From Cutibacterium modestum (GTDB taxonomy: Bacteria; Actinomycetota; Actinomycetes; Propionibacteriales; Propionibacteriaceae), in NCBI RefSeq assembly GCF_008326345.1, contig NZ_BJEN01000001.1, positions 186,001 through 250,000 on the forward strand: DNA of 64,000 bases, given 5' to 3'. Made by a program: the position numbers and the translations under genes. Every line of letters starts with the position of its first letter. Position 1 is the stretch's first letter. The notes under the pieces are model-generated. The model was not told the origin of the DNA, searched no databases, and was given only the letters and a program-made list of their open reading frames with translations. Below, piece after piece: positions 18,267-28,000 of this stretch.

Positions 18267-19102
18267 GATCGGGCCTCCTCACGATCGGACTCGGCAGCGA
18301 TCTGGTCGACGACCTGTTTCGCGAGTACCGCCACCTCCTCAGTCGGAAACCGGGTCACACCATGGGAATCTGCGTACGTCACTGCCGGGTACAGGCCGCG
18401 CGACAGATCCGGTCCCGACACAGACGATGTGGTGTCATCGCTGATGGCCGTGCCAAGGGCTCGGATAGCCAGCGTGACAGATTCGTCGCGATCCATCCCT
18501 GCTCGAAAGCCCTCGTTAAGGACGCCGCTTGCAAACAGAGCTCCGGACCCCACACAGGCATGGGAGTGTTCCTCGGTTCGCCCGCCAGTGCCGTCGTAGG
18601 AAAAGATCCGGCCACGATGGGCTAGATCATCCCAGCCTGCCAGCAGTGGAGTAACGGCGAGTCCCTGCGCCATCATCGTTCCATTAGAGCGCACCAAGCT
18701 CGACAGCCTGACCGCGCGGCCATCCATGCTGATCCGCTGTCCTTGAATCTTTTCAAGATGGTCAACTTCAGCTTGAAACAGGCGAATCATTTCCCCCGCC
18801 AGGCCAGCTGCCCCGGCGACGCCAATAACACATCGGTCGTCGGTGCCGAGGATGCGGTCGATGTCGGTCTGACCGAGACGCTTTGCCAATGCAGAACCCA
18901 GATCAGCAGCCACGACAACGCCCCCGCTGTAGCGAATCGCGAGTATAGTTCTGCCGTGCCTCAGCAGCTCGGGAACACTGGTGTCGACTGTTGTTGGGGG
19001 CAACAGCTCAGGAGCGACTCGCCGTAGAAGCACGGCGAAGGAATCGGTGGTCGTACCCGACATGAGGTAGTTCTTATCGAGATTAGACAACGACAACGGC
19101 AT
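18263..19102 (-). CDS. prcB: Proteasome beta subunit homologue lacking the catalytic Thr1
   Basis: A 279-residue PrcB homologue. ATG 19102 follows GGAGGG and gives an N-terminus and propeptide (FAVLLRRVAPELLPP) resembling mycobacterial PrcB. Ordinary PrcB is cut after Gly in HG-TTIVAL so that the new N-terminal Thr is the nucleophile. Here the sequence is HG-RTILAI: Thr1 is Arg (residue 51 of the precursor). In the ungapped alignment Asp17 is kept (VVVAAD), Arg19 is Gly and Lys33 is Arg (DIDRIL). The rest of the fold is well kept (VGSGALFASG, SGPDLSRGLYP, a central PLLAGWD). Proteolysis and self-processing should be lost. The frame is fully open, unlike several neighbours, which suggests it is retained for some purpose. 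Confidence 0.9.
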   Translation of the reverse strand: MPLSLSNLDKNYLMSGTTTDSFAVLLRRVAPELLPPTTVDTSVPELLRHGRTILAIRYSGGVVVAADLGSALAKRLGQTDIDRILGTDDRCVIGVAGAAGLAGEMIRLFQAEVDHLEKIQGQRISMDGRAVRLSSLVRSNGTMMAQGLAVTPLLAGWDDLAHRGRIFSYDGTGGRTEEHSHACVGSGALFASGVLNEGFRAGMDRDESVTLAIRALGTAISDDTTSSVSGPDLSRGLYPAVTYADSHGVTRFPTEEVAVLAKQVVDQIAAESDREEARS

Positions 19103-19175
19103 GACCCTCCTCGCCACGATGACACTGGGGCTTCCCAGCCTAGCTGACCGATTTGGGCTAAACCTGTGAGGCGGA

Positions 19176-19202
19176 TACCATCGGTATCCGATACCGGTGG
19201 TA
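19176..19202 (+). promoter_or_regulatory. 27-bp palindrome, probable TetR operator
   Basis: TACCATCGGTATC at 19176-19188, a central C, then GATACCGGTGGTA at 19190-19202. The arms match at 12 of 13 positions. It lies between the divergent prcB (start 19102) and tetR (start 19248) genes, where a TetR-family protein would typically bind to control itself and possibly both directions. Confidence 0.7.
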
Positions 19203-19247
19203 CCGCTGACGATCAATTCTGGACTCTTCGAAAGACGACAACTTGTA

Positions 19248-19868
19248 ATGCCTGCTGCAGTAGAACGACCTCATCGCGATGAGGTGAGGAACCGAATACT
19301 TGCCGCAGCCGTCCAAAACTTTGAACGGGACGGCTATGCCGGTGCCAGTCTGCGACGCATTGCTTCGGACGCTGGGTTCACTAAGGGGGCGGTGTACTCC
19401 AACTTCGGATCCAAGCCCGATCTCTTTCGTCAAGTCTGCGCTGCGCGCCTTGCCAGCGGAGAGCGGGATGTTGTCGATGCCCTCTTCCCCGTCCTTTCCA
19501 GTTATGGGCGTCCTGATGACGTCATGCGCAGTATTAGCGAGAAGCTCACAGAGATCCTCCTGGAGGACGCCCCGTGGCAGGTGATTCTCGCCGAGTTCCG
19601 GGCCCTTGCCCGTCGCGATGAGGAGATCGCTGCGGCTTATTCCAAACTCCAAGCGCAGAGGATCGCCCAGCTGGTCGAATTGACGACCCAGTACGGTGTA
19701 CTTGACCACGTCGAGTCTACTGAGACTGCCAACCCACGCAGTCTTGCGGTGGTTGTCCTCAGCTTGGTCAATGTGCTCGCCTTGGAGTTTTCTGTGGCAA
19801 GTTCAGTTATTGACCGGCAGGTCATTACCGATGTCATCGAACGTGCAATCAGGGGGTTTCTTCAGTGA
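19248..19868 (+). CDS. TetR family transcriptional regulator
   Basis: A 206-residue repressor-type protein. The N-terminal helix-turn-helix is typical: RNRILAAAVQNFERDGYAGASL, then RRIASDAGFTKGAVYSNFGSKPDLF. The remaining all-helical domain should bind a small ligand. Start at ATG 19248 (PAAVERPHRDEV); an upstream in-frame GTG at 19197 lies inside the palindrome and is rejected. Its stop overlaps the GTG of the ABC ATPase gene (GTGA), making it the first gene of the tetR-ATPase-YhgE-DUF3054 operon. TetR genes heading YhgE/ABC operons usually repress the exporter; the ligand is unknown. Confidence 0.92.
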   Translation: MPAAVERPHRDEVRNRILAAAVQNFERDGYAGASLRRIASDAGFTKGAVYSNFGSKPDLFRQVCAARLASGERDVVDALFPVLSSYGRPDDVMRSISEKLTEILLEDAPWQVILAEFRALARRDEEIAAAYSKLQAQRIAQLVELTTQYGVLDHVESTETANPRSLAVVVLSLVNVLALEFSVASSVIDRQVITDVIERAIRGFLQ

Positions 19869-20677
19869 TCCGATTCTCGAAACGTCCTCCGGTCAACACC
19901 AAGGCCGTCGAGGACGCCTCGGGAGTGGTGCTCCACGCCCGCGACCTGAATGCTCAAGGACGCAAGGGGATGATCTTTGGCCCTCTCGATATGGACCTGG
20001 CGCCGCGACAATTGGCTGTCATCCACGGCCCTGCTGGTGCCGGCAAATCAGCGCTTTTGCTGGCACTGTGTGGGCGATTTCGTCGAACGAGGGGAACCCT
20101 CGTCATCGACGGAATCGATGCCATGGCAGAGCCCTACCGAGCTATCCAACGGACCTCTGTGGCTCGAATTGCTGACTATGTCGTACCTGAGGATCGTCTG
20201 ACCCTTAATGAATCGGTCGCTGAGCGTTGCCACCTTGACGCCGTCAGCCTCAGGAAGGCCGAAAGCAGGGTACGCCAGATTGAAGAGATTGTCGGATTTC
20301 GCATCGATCACTCTTGCGAGTTCGAGCAGCTCGAAGCCATTGAACGTGCCGTAGCATCTGTAGCTCTGGCCATGCTGAGAGAGACCAAGGTGGTCGTCAT
20401 TGACGACGCCGATGTCATGGTGCCGCATAACCAACAGAGGTTGCTGTTCGAGATGTTTTCGAAACTCACTGAACTCGACGATTCGACGATTATCGCGGCT
20501 ACTGTCGATGATGACATGGCCCTACCCGGATCCCTGGATGTGGAGTTGCCGGCCCACAACCGTGTCCATGCTGTCAGGGATCTCCACACCAACGAGGATC
20601 CCGACGGTAACTCGCGAGATCCTGAAGCTCCCGAGGTGACTCAGGTTCCCTTCGAGGGCGATGAATACGAAACCTGA
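19865..20677 (+). CDS. Divergent ABC-type ATPase partnered with a YhgE/Pip membrane protein
   Basis: A 270-residue P-loop protein. Walker A is GPAGAGKSA (residues 55-63) and Walker B is VVVIDDADV, with Asp where ABC ATPases carry the catalytic Glu. The signature motif is not recognisable: the corresponding stretch reads QLEAIERAVASVALAM rather than LSGGQ followed by a helix. The C-terminal 40 residues are acidic and probably disordered. It starts at a GTG overlapping the tetR stop and sits 95 bp before the YhgE-type gene. ABC-like by fold and context, but possibly weak or regulatory as an ATPase. Confidence 0.8.
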   Translation: MIRFSKRPPVNTKAVEDASGVVLHARDLNAQGRKGMIFGPLDMDLAPRQLAVIHGPAGAGKSALLLALCGRFRRTRGTLVIDGIDAMAEPYRAIQRTSVARIADYVVPEDRLTLNESVAERCHLDAVSLRKAESRVRQIEEIVGFRIDHSCEFEQLEAIERAVASVALAMLRETKVVVIDDADVMVPHNQQRLLFEMFSKLTELDDSTIIAATVDDDMALPGSLDVELPAHNRVHAVRDLHTNEDPDGNSRDPEAPEVTQVPFEGDEYET

Positions 20678-20772
20678 GGCCCCAAAAGGACTATGAGGCT
20701 TCTGATGACTAATCTGACAGTAACCCACCAACGGAAAGTGACCGTCCCGACGACTCCCCATGGAGATAACGC

Positions 20773-22959
20773 ATGCTGACTCGATTCATAAGGCTCGTAC
20801 AGTTCGAGTTCCGGCGTTTCAAGGGACGCTCTAAACTCGGCTTAATCTTTATTCTTGTAATTCCGTTGCTCTACGGCGGAATTTACCTTCACGCCAACTG
20901 GGATTTGTATTCCAATACCGACAAGATAAAGATCGCCGTTGTTAGCCATGACAGGCCAGCCATGTTTAGCGGACGTACAGTTAATGGCGGACAAGAATTC
21001 CAAGACACTTTGAAGAAAAACCCGCGGTTCGACTGGCAGTTCCTGGGAACCGACGAAGACAGGGCTTATCAGGGGCTTCGCGACGCGGAGTATTTCATGG
21101 TTATTGATGTACCTGAGGATTTTTCGACAAACATTGTGTCCGCGGGCGATTTCAGGCCCGCGCGGGCGACCCTCAAACTCCACCGTGATGACGCCAACGG
21201 GTTTATTATCGGCTTGTTGACCTCTCAGGTGCAGACTGCCTTGGAGCAGGCCCTGGATCAGAGTGTCTCTGAAACGTATTTCAATGCGCTCTTCGTTAAC
21301 TTGGGTGTCATTAAGCAATCGCTTACAAAAGCTTCGGATGGGTCTGCACAGGTCGATAATGGGTTGAAGACCCTCGACGCCGGTATTACCGAGATGAATG
21401 ACAAGGTGTTGGGCGCAACGAAGGCCGCGGGTGACTCCAGCTCGACCGTCAACCAGGTAAATTCTGCCTTGGCGAATTCCGACTCAGCTGCCGCGAAAAC
21501 ATCGAGTGCCGTCACTCAAACGCGTGTCGGTGCCCAAGCAATTAGCGGCGCAGCACAAAACGTCATGTCTGATTCTCAAGCCGTTAATTCAGCCATGGTC
21601 CCGCTTATTAATAACGTGACAAAAAACCTTCCTGCCTTACAAAAACAGGCCGGAAACCTCGTGGCAGCGACTGCTACGTTACGGAACCCCAATGGCGATT
21701 CTGTTGTTAAGATTCAGCACAATGTCACCGGGGCCGCTACTAAAGTATCTGCTCTCGTTGCGAAGCACCCTGAGCTTGCTGACGACCCGGATTATGTCGC
21801 CTTGGTAAAGCAGATTAACGGAGCTGCGAGTTCTACCACGACCGTGTCGTCCAACATCGCGGCAGTGGCGAATGTGTCGGCCGGTCTTAATCTGAGCCTC
21901 AACCAGCAGAATGCGGATACCCTAGCGAATAACGCGACTGCGGCACTGGGGCGACTCACCAAGGATGCTCAACAAGTCAATAACGGTTTGGAGGCGATTA
22001 ACGGTGCCATGGACACCGCTGATTCGGCCGCTAAAGACCTCAATAAGGCCGTCAACGACGCCACTAACGCTGGTAGAACCTTCACCGCGAAGGCTCCTGA
22101 GATCGCGTCCGGCGTCATGCAGCTCAGCAATGGACTGGGACGACTCAAAGCCGGTTCGGACATGCTGTCTAAAGGCGCTACACAGCTTCACCAAGGTCTC
22201 GACTCCGGTGCCAAACAGATCCCCAGCCTATCCGACGATAAACGTTCCAACCTAGCCAATGTCATGAGCTCCCCCGTCGATATCGAGCAGACCGTCCTCC
22301 ACTCCGCGAAGTATTACGGCCGTGGACTGGCACCGATGTTCTTCTCGATCGCCATGTGGATTGCCTGCATCTCGACGTTCCTTGTTGTGCGTACATTCTC
22401 CGGACGCGCGATGACGGGTAGGGCCAACAGCCTGTCGATCGCCCTGGTGGGCTTTGGTCCACTAGCCGTCATCGCTTTGGTAGGTGCATACATCATGGCT
22501 TTCGGCGTGTGGCTCACGTTGGGGCTAGACCCCGTCCATCCTTGGTACTTCATCGGGTTCGTGACACTGACATCTTTGTCGTGGATGATGTTGGCTTTCT
22601 GGATGAGGCTAATTTTTGGATCACCCCAAACCGCCATCTTCCTCATTCTTCTGGTACTCCAGTTGCCTACTTGTGGCGGAACCTTCCCCGTGACGATGCT
22701 GCCATCCGTCTACCAGAAACTGTCCATTATTATGCCGATGAAGTATTCGGTTGATGCTTTCCGGGTACTCATCTCGGGTGGACCGATGTCGACGTTAGCT
22801 CTTGGATTTGCTGTTGAGGGTGGCATTCTCGTCATCTCGATGATTATCACTTTGGGTCTTGTCCACCGTCACAAGCTGTTCCGTATGCGTGACCTGCACC
22901 CGCCGATGATCACCTCGACGTCTACCGCCGACTTTGCGTTCTCGGTGAGGCCGCGATGA
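20773..22959 (+). CDS. YhgE/Pip family ABC-2 type membrane protein
   Basis: A 728-residue membrane protein. One membrane segment near residues 22-42 is followed by a long extracytoplasmic domain to about residue 510. The family-typical IAVVSHDRP start and FYMVID-like strand region come first, then a Ser/Ala/Asn-rich stretch with heptad-like helices (repeated NNGLEAINGAMD-type segments). About five or six membrane segments fill the last 200 residues (SIAMWIACISTFLVV, LSIALVGFGPLAVIALV and others). The family includes YhgE of Bacillus and the phage infection protein Pip, and is related to the T7SS component EsaA. GGAGATAACGC precedes the ATG. Probably exports or extracts something from the membrane with the upstream ATPase; the substrate is unknown. 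Confidence 0.88.
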   Translation: MLTRFIRLVQFEFRRFKGRSKLGLIFILVIPLLYGGIYLHANWDLYSNTDKIKIAVVSHDRPAMFSGRTVNGGQEFQDTLKKNPRFDWQFLGTDEDRAYQGLRDAEYFMVIDVPEDFSTNIVSAGDFRPARATLKLHRDDANGFIIGLLTSQVQTALEQALDQSVSETYFNALFVNLGVIKQSLTKASDGSAQVDNGLKTLDAGITEMNDKVLGATKAAGDSSSTVNQVNSALANSDSAAAKTSSAVTQTRVGAQAISGAAQNVMSDSQAVNSAMVPLINNVTKNLPALQKQAGNLVAATATLRNPNGDSVVKIQHNVTGAATKVSALVAKHPELADDPDYVALVKQINGAASSTTTVSSNIAAVANVSAGLNLSLNQQNADTLANNATAALGRLTKDAQQVNNGLEAINGAMDTADSAAKDLNKAVNDATNAGRTFTAKAPEIASGVMQLSNGLGRLKAGSDMLSKGATQLHQGLDSGAKQIPSLSDDKRSNLANVMSSPVDIEQTVLHSAKYYGRGLAPMFFSIAMWIACISTFLVVRTFSGRAMTGRANSLSIALVGFGPLAVIALVGAYIMAFGVWLTLGLDPVHPWYFIGFVTLTSLSWMMLAFWMRLIFGSPQTAIFLILLVLQLPTCGGTFPVTMLPSVYQKLSIIMPMKYSVDAFRVLISGGPMSTLALGFAVEGGILVISMIITLGLVHRHKLFRMRDLHPPMITSTSTADFAFSVRPR

Positions 22960-23345
22960 ATGACGAGTTGGCGTCTTCGTTAGTGCGCCGAGCGCTGGTC
23001 GCTGACGTTGTTTGCGTGATTCTCTTCGCAACGATCGGACGGGCCTGCCATGGTGAGGCGTTGTCACCGGGGGGTCTGCTTCGAACCGGAACGCCCTTTG
23101 TGCTGGGTCTTGCCGTCGGTTGGGTCATCGTCGTGACCGCGCGCATTGCGGCCTTGCGGTGGCTGGCTGGTGTGGTGTTGTGGGGGACCACCCTCATCGT
23201 CGGAATGGCGGTGCGGTACTTCACAGGCCAAGGCATCGCGGTGGCTTTTGTCATCGTTGCGGCAAGTTTCTTAGCTCTCACCCTCATCGGCTGGCGAGCC
23301 GTGGTGACAGCGATCCGATCGACACGACGCAAGAGACACACCTGA
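22956..23345 (+). CDS. DUF3054 family membrane protein
   Basis: A 129-residue protein with four predicted membrane helices (VVCVILFATIGRA, TPFVLGLAVGWVIVV, LAGVVLWGTTLIVGMAVRYF, AVAFVIVAASFLALTLIGW) and a basic C-terminal tail (RSTRRKRHT). It matches the DUF3054 pattern, common in Actinobacteria and without known function. The start overlaps the YhgE-type stop by four bases, so it is the last gene of the tetR operon. Convergent with the HAD-TrmI gene. Confidence 0.85.
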   Translation: MNDELASSLVRRALVADVVCVILFATIGRACHGEALSPGGLLRTGTPFVLGLAVGWVIVVTARIAALRWLAGVVLWGTTLIVGMAVRYFTGQGIAVAFVIVAASFLALTLIGWRAVVTAIRSTRRKRHT

Positions 23346-23407
23346 CCGGAGGGTCGACGGGATTGTCTGCCGCCCCTCCTTTGCATGACGAAGTACGGAT
23401 CGTTTCG

Positions 23408-25042
23408 TTACTTTTCTTCTTTGGGCAGCCGCCACTGATCGTGTTCAGTGATGTTGTGCGGACGCGGTCCGTGATAGTCAGGGCCGTAGGCTCCCGGAGC
23501 TGGGCGACGCTTGCGCATGGGTGCCGTTACCCCTGGGGCAAGCCGCCGTGAAATGACGAGGAATCCGGTATGGCCCGTCGTTCCGTGCGCTGGACGAATC
23601 GCCAACCCTTCAGCATGCCAGTCACGCGTCGTCGTCTCGGTAGCCGATGGCTCAGTCCATCCGCCAGCAGCACGAAGAGTATCCATGACGCGACCCATCT
23701 GAGTCGTTGTAGCGACGTAACAGCACAGCACGCCGCCAGGAACCAAGACCTTGCCCACCGTCTCGACGCATTCCCATGGCGCGAGCATGTCAAGAATGGC
23801 TCGGTCAATTGGCTCCGAGCTAATACCGGTGGCTAAGTCCGACACTTTGAGATCCCAGGTGGACGGAATCTCTCCGTAAAAAGACTCGACATTTTTGCGA
23901 GCGACATCAGCGAACTCCTGACGTCTTTCATACGAATGGAGGCGTCCGTTCGGGCCGATGGCGCGTAGCAGAGGGATCGATAGTCCTCCGGATCCCACAC
24001 CGGCTTCTAGTACTCGGGCACCGGGAAAAATGTCGGCCCACATGGTGATCTGGGCTGCTTCCTTAGGGTAAATTATGGCGGCCTCGCGCGGCATTGACAC
24101 CGTAAATTCGCTCAGGATCGGCCGCATGGCTAAAAAGTCCAAACCACCAACAGAGGTGACGACGACTCCCTGAGGTCCTCCGATGAGGTCATCATGGCGT
24201 ACCGCACCTTTCGTGGTGTGGAAGACGCCGCCAGGCTGTAGAATGATCGAGTGCTTACGGCCCTTAGGGTCGGTGAGAGTGATCCGTTCACCAGCCCGTA
24301 GCACTCCCCCACCTCCGTTGGCTACCGGAGTGGCTGGTTCGTCAGCGAGATGCCAGAGGCTGACCACATCAGCCAACGACACGCCTGACAGGTCTAAACG
24401 ATGAACTCGCCGTGGACCTGGGCCAACTTCGGCCAGTCCGGTGACGGTCAGCACCGCGGCGCCGGCCACGGTCGCCGAGGTTGCCCCCTGTGGGGAATCC
24501 TCGATAGCCAGACAGTCGGTGATACTGACGCCAAGACGCTCAGCGGCAAGGAGATAAGGGTCAGGGGCAGGCTTAGCTGTCTCCGGGGTGACATCGTCAA
24601 AGGTCACAACAGTGCCGAAAGGATTACCGATCCTTTCGGTCATGGCCGCCAATACCGGCTCGACAACAGCATGGGCAGACCCGGTGACGATCGCCATCGG
24701 AATACCAGCTTCGCGCATCTCGGTGAGAAGGTCCAAGACGCCGGGACGCCAGGGCACCTCACGTTCTCGATTGAACCGCGAGACCATGGTGATGAGCTCA
24801 TGCCGGACCTCATCGACGGTCAGTGATCCACCCATGTCGGCAGTCATCGCCTTGCAGATGTCAATCAGTGGGCCTCCGGTGAACTCTTTGGCACGTTCAG
24901 GTTCCCACTTGACTCCATGCGAGGCGAGGATCGCCATTTCAGCCTCGGCCCACCGGAGCTCAGTATCGACGAGGGTACCGTCGAAATCCCACAAGACGGC
25001 GGCGAAGTGACTGGCGGTCGTGGGGTGCGTCTCACTTGGCAT
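23408..25042 (-). CDS. trmI: Fusion of a HAD phosphatase and tRNA (adenine-58-N1)-methyltransferase TrmI
   Basis: One 544-residue frame encodes two enzymes. Residues about 15-230 form a HAD phosphatase of the beta-phosphoglucomutase type (DFDGTLVDTE, MAIVTGSAHA, TAKPAPDPYLLAAERLG, AIEDSPQGATSA). From about residue 248 comes TrmI, which methylates N1 of A58 in tRNA: AGERITLTDPKGRKH beta-barrel start, YPKEAAQITMWADIFPGARVLE, EAGVGSGGLSIPLL SAM loop and ILDMLAPWECV. The linker is short and glycine-rich (ANGGGGVLR). The frame shows no stop or odd codon stretch at the joint. In many Actinobacteria these are separate genes of the proteasome locus. It overlaps the metH end by 11 bases and is likely cotranscribed. 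Confidence 0.9.
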   Translation of the reverse strand: MPSETHPTTASHFAAVLWDFDGTLVDTELRWAEAEMAILASHGVKWEPERAKEFTGGPLIDICKAMTADMGGSLTVDEVRHELITMVSRFNREREVPWRPGVLDLLTEMREAGIPMAIVTGSAHAVVEPVLAAMTERIGNPFGTVVTFDDVTPETAKPAPDPYLLAAERLGVSITDCLAIEDSPQGATSATVAGAAVLTVTGLAEVGPGPRRVHRLDLSGVSLADVVSLWHLADEPATPVANGGGGVLRAGERITLTDPKGRKHSIILQPGGVFHTTKGAVRHDDLIGGPQGVVVTSVGGLDFLAMRPILSEFTVSMPREAAIIYPKEAAQITMWADIFPGARVLEAGVGSGGLSIPLLRAIGPNGRLHSYERRQEFADVARKNVESFYGEIPSTWDLKVSDLATGISSEPIDRAILDMLAPWECVETVGKVLVPGGVLCCYVATTTQMGRVMDTLRAAGGWTEPSATETTTRDWHAEGLAIRPAHGTTGHTGFLVISRRLAPGVTAPMRKRRPAPGAYGPDYHGPRPHNITEHDQWRLPKEEK

Positions 25043-28000
25043 TGAAATAATTAGCCTCCGGGTGATGGACGACGAAGGCGTCAGTGGACTGCTCAGGATG
25101 GAGTTGGAACTCCTCCGACAGCTCCACGCCGATCCTCGTCGGGTTGAGTAGTTTCACCACCTTGGCGCGATCTTCGAGGTTCGGACAGGCGGCGTAACCG
25201 AAACTGTACCGGCAGCCACGGTACGTCTGGTGATTGATGGCGTCAGCCACCGAGGAGTCGGTGCCGTCAATGCCCAACTCATGACGTACCCGGGCGTGCC
25301 ACATCTCTGCCAAGGCTTCGGTCAACTGAACCGACAAACCATGTAGCTCAAGGTATTCGCGGTAAGAATCGGCCTCAAAGAGGCGCTGGGTAGCAGCCGA
25401 CAATGCCTTGCCCATCGTCACTAACTGGAAACCGATGACGTCGGGACCGTACGTGCCAGCCTCATCGGCGTCACGGAAGAAGTCAGCCAGGCAGAGCTTC
25501 CGCCCGTTGCTTTGGCGCGGGAACGTGAACCGCGTGAGTTCCAGGGAGGTGTCCTCGGGGTCCAGGACGATGAGGTCGTGGCCCTGAGAGAAGCATGGCC
25601 AGTAGCCATCGACGACGCCAAACTGGGCGAGGTTTTCCTGACGGATGCGGTCAAGCAGCAGGCGCAACCGTGGCCGAGCTACCTCGTTGACCATGCGGTC
25701 CCAGGACCCATCGATGCGTGATCCCTTGAGGCCCCAGCGGTCCATAAACGTCGCTCTCTCATCAAGCCAGACCAGCACGTCGGCTAGCGAGATGCCGGTT
25801 GAGACCCGAGAACCCCAGAATGGCGGGGTCGGGATCTCTACCGATCGGGGAACCGGGCGTGCGACGTCAGAGCGAGGGGCGTCCTCGTCAGTGATCGTTT
25901 CCTTGCTGTCAGCGGTGGGCTGGATTACCTTGAGACGACGGCGTCGAGGCTTCGGAAGTTCGGCTCCAGGAACCCCCTTCTTGACGGCCATGACCGCATC
26001 CATAAGACGCAGCCCTTCGAAAGCGTCCTTGGCATAACGCACCTCGCCCTCAAACAGATCGTTGAGGTCCTCTTCTACGAAGGTCCTCGTCAGGGCCGCA
26101 CCACCGAGCATGACTGGGTATCTCGAAGCTAGTCCGGCGTGGTTGAGCTCCAGCAGGTTGTCCTTCATGACCATCGTCGACTTCACCAGCAAGCCGGACA
26201 TGCCGATGACGTCGGCTTCATTGGTCTCGGCTGCCTCAATGATCGCCGCTACTGGCTGCTTAATGCCCAGATTGACGACGTGGTAGCCGTTGTTGGACAC
26301 GATGATGTCGACAAGGTTCTTCCCAATATCGTGAACGTCGCCCTTCACTGTCGCCAGCACCAATGTGCCTTTGCCAGAGGCCTCGGACTTATCCATGTGA
26401 GGTTCCAAGTGGGTAACGGCAGCCTTCATGACTTCAGCTGATTGCAGCACGAAGGGCAGCTGCATCTTGCCCGAGCCGAAGAGGTCTCCAACCACCTGCA
26501 TACCAGCTAGCAGGTCCTCGTTGGCGATGTCGAGGGCGGGTTTGGACACCATGGCCTCATCGAGATCGGCCTCCAGACCCTTAGCGTTGCCGTCAATAAT
26601 GCGCTGTTTGAGCCGGTCGAACAGCGGCATGGCGGACAGCTCAGCTTCTCGCTCAGCGCGCATGGATGCGGCCGTCACGCCCTCAAAGAGTTCCAGGAAG
26701 CGGGCCAGAGGATCGTAATCGGCGCGACGGCGATCGTAGACAAGGTCAAGCGCAACCTCGCGCTGCTCATCAGGGATACGGTCGATCGGCAGGATCTTCG
26801 CGGTGTGGACGATGGCCGAATCCAGGCCAGCTTTGACGGCTTCGTGAAGGAAAACCGAGTTGAGGACGATCCGTGCGGCCGGATTAAATGTTTGAGACGC
26901 CGAGGGTGGTGCGCACGCCCGGATAACGCTTCTTGATCGCAGCGATGGCATTAATAGTCTCTAAACCGTCGCGTCGAGTTTCCTGCTGACCAGTCGCGAT
27001 AGGGAAGGTCAGGCAGTCGACGAGGATGTCCCCGATGTCCATACCCCAAGCGCCGACAAGATCGTCAATGAGACGAGACGCCACTCTCACCTTCCACTCG
27101 GCAGTTCGAGCCTGACCCTCCTCATCAATGGTCAAGGCGACAACTCCGGCACCGTTCTCCACGACCACTGGCATGACGCGTTGGTAGCGTGAACCAGGGC
27201 CATCGCCATCCTCGAAGTTCACCGAATTGATGACGCAGCGACCGGGAAGGTGCTCCAGACCGGCAGCCAGCACGCCTGGTTCGGTGGAATCCAGGATGAT
27301 TGGCAAGGTACATGCAGTAGCTAAACGGGCCGACAACTCTGACATGTCCGAAACGCCGTCGCGCCCGACGTAGTCAACGCACAAATCAAGTAAATGGGCA
27401 CCATCGCGGGTTTGGGCTTTGGCAATGTCGACGCACTCGTCCCACTTCTGAGCCAACATGGCCTCACGGAACGCCCTGGAACCGTTGGCATTAGTGCGTT
27501 CGCCGATGGCCAGATAAGCGGTATCCTGACTGAGCGGGACGTCGCTGTATAAAGAAGCAACGGCATCGACGTGGTGAATGTTTCGCTCAGGAACCGGTCG
27601 ACCGGACAACCGCTCCGCAATGGCCCGGGTATGATCGGGAGTGGTACCACAGCAGCCACCGACGACGGCCAACCCGTAGCGATCGACGTATTCGTCAAGA
27701 ACTGAGGCCAGGTCATCGGGGCCCAGCGGGTAACGCGTCCCTCCCCCGTTATTTCAGGCAAGCCAGCATTTGGCATGCACATGATCGGCACTCGAGCACC
27801 ACGAGACAAGGTGCGCAGATGCTCGGCCATTTCGGCAGGGCCGGTGGCACAGTTGAGACCGATGGCGTCGACGCCAAGGGATTCCAACACTGTCAAAGCG
27901 GCACCGGTTTCTGACCCCATGAGCATGGTTCCGGTCGTCTCCACCGTGAAATCAACGAGGACGGGCAGATCGACTTTGTGCGCAGCGGCAGCACGATGGG

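Noticed and set aside
19063-19216. Alternative prcB starts that might place a different threonine at the mature N-terminus
   Set aside because: The Gly before the cleavage site and the following strand align without gaps to active PrcB, so the start choice does not change the Arg at position 1. The neighbouring Thr is position 2.
20773-22959. YhgE-type protein read as an MmpL/RND exporter or a methyl-accepting receptor because of its coiled-coil ectodomain
   Set aside because: It has one N-terminal and about five C-terminal membrane helices, as in YhgE/Pip, with no RND or signalling domain.
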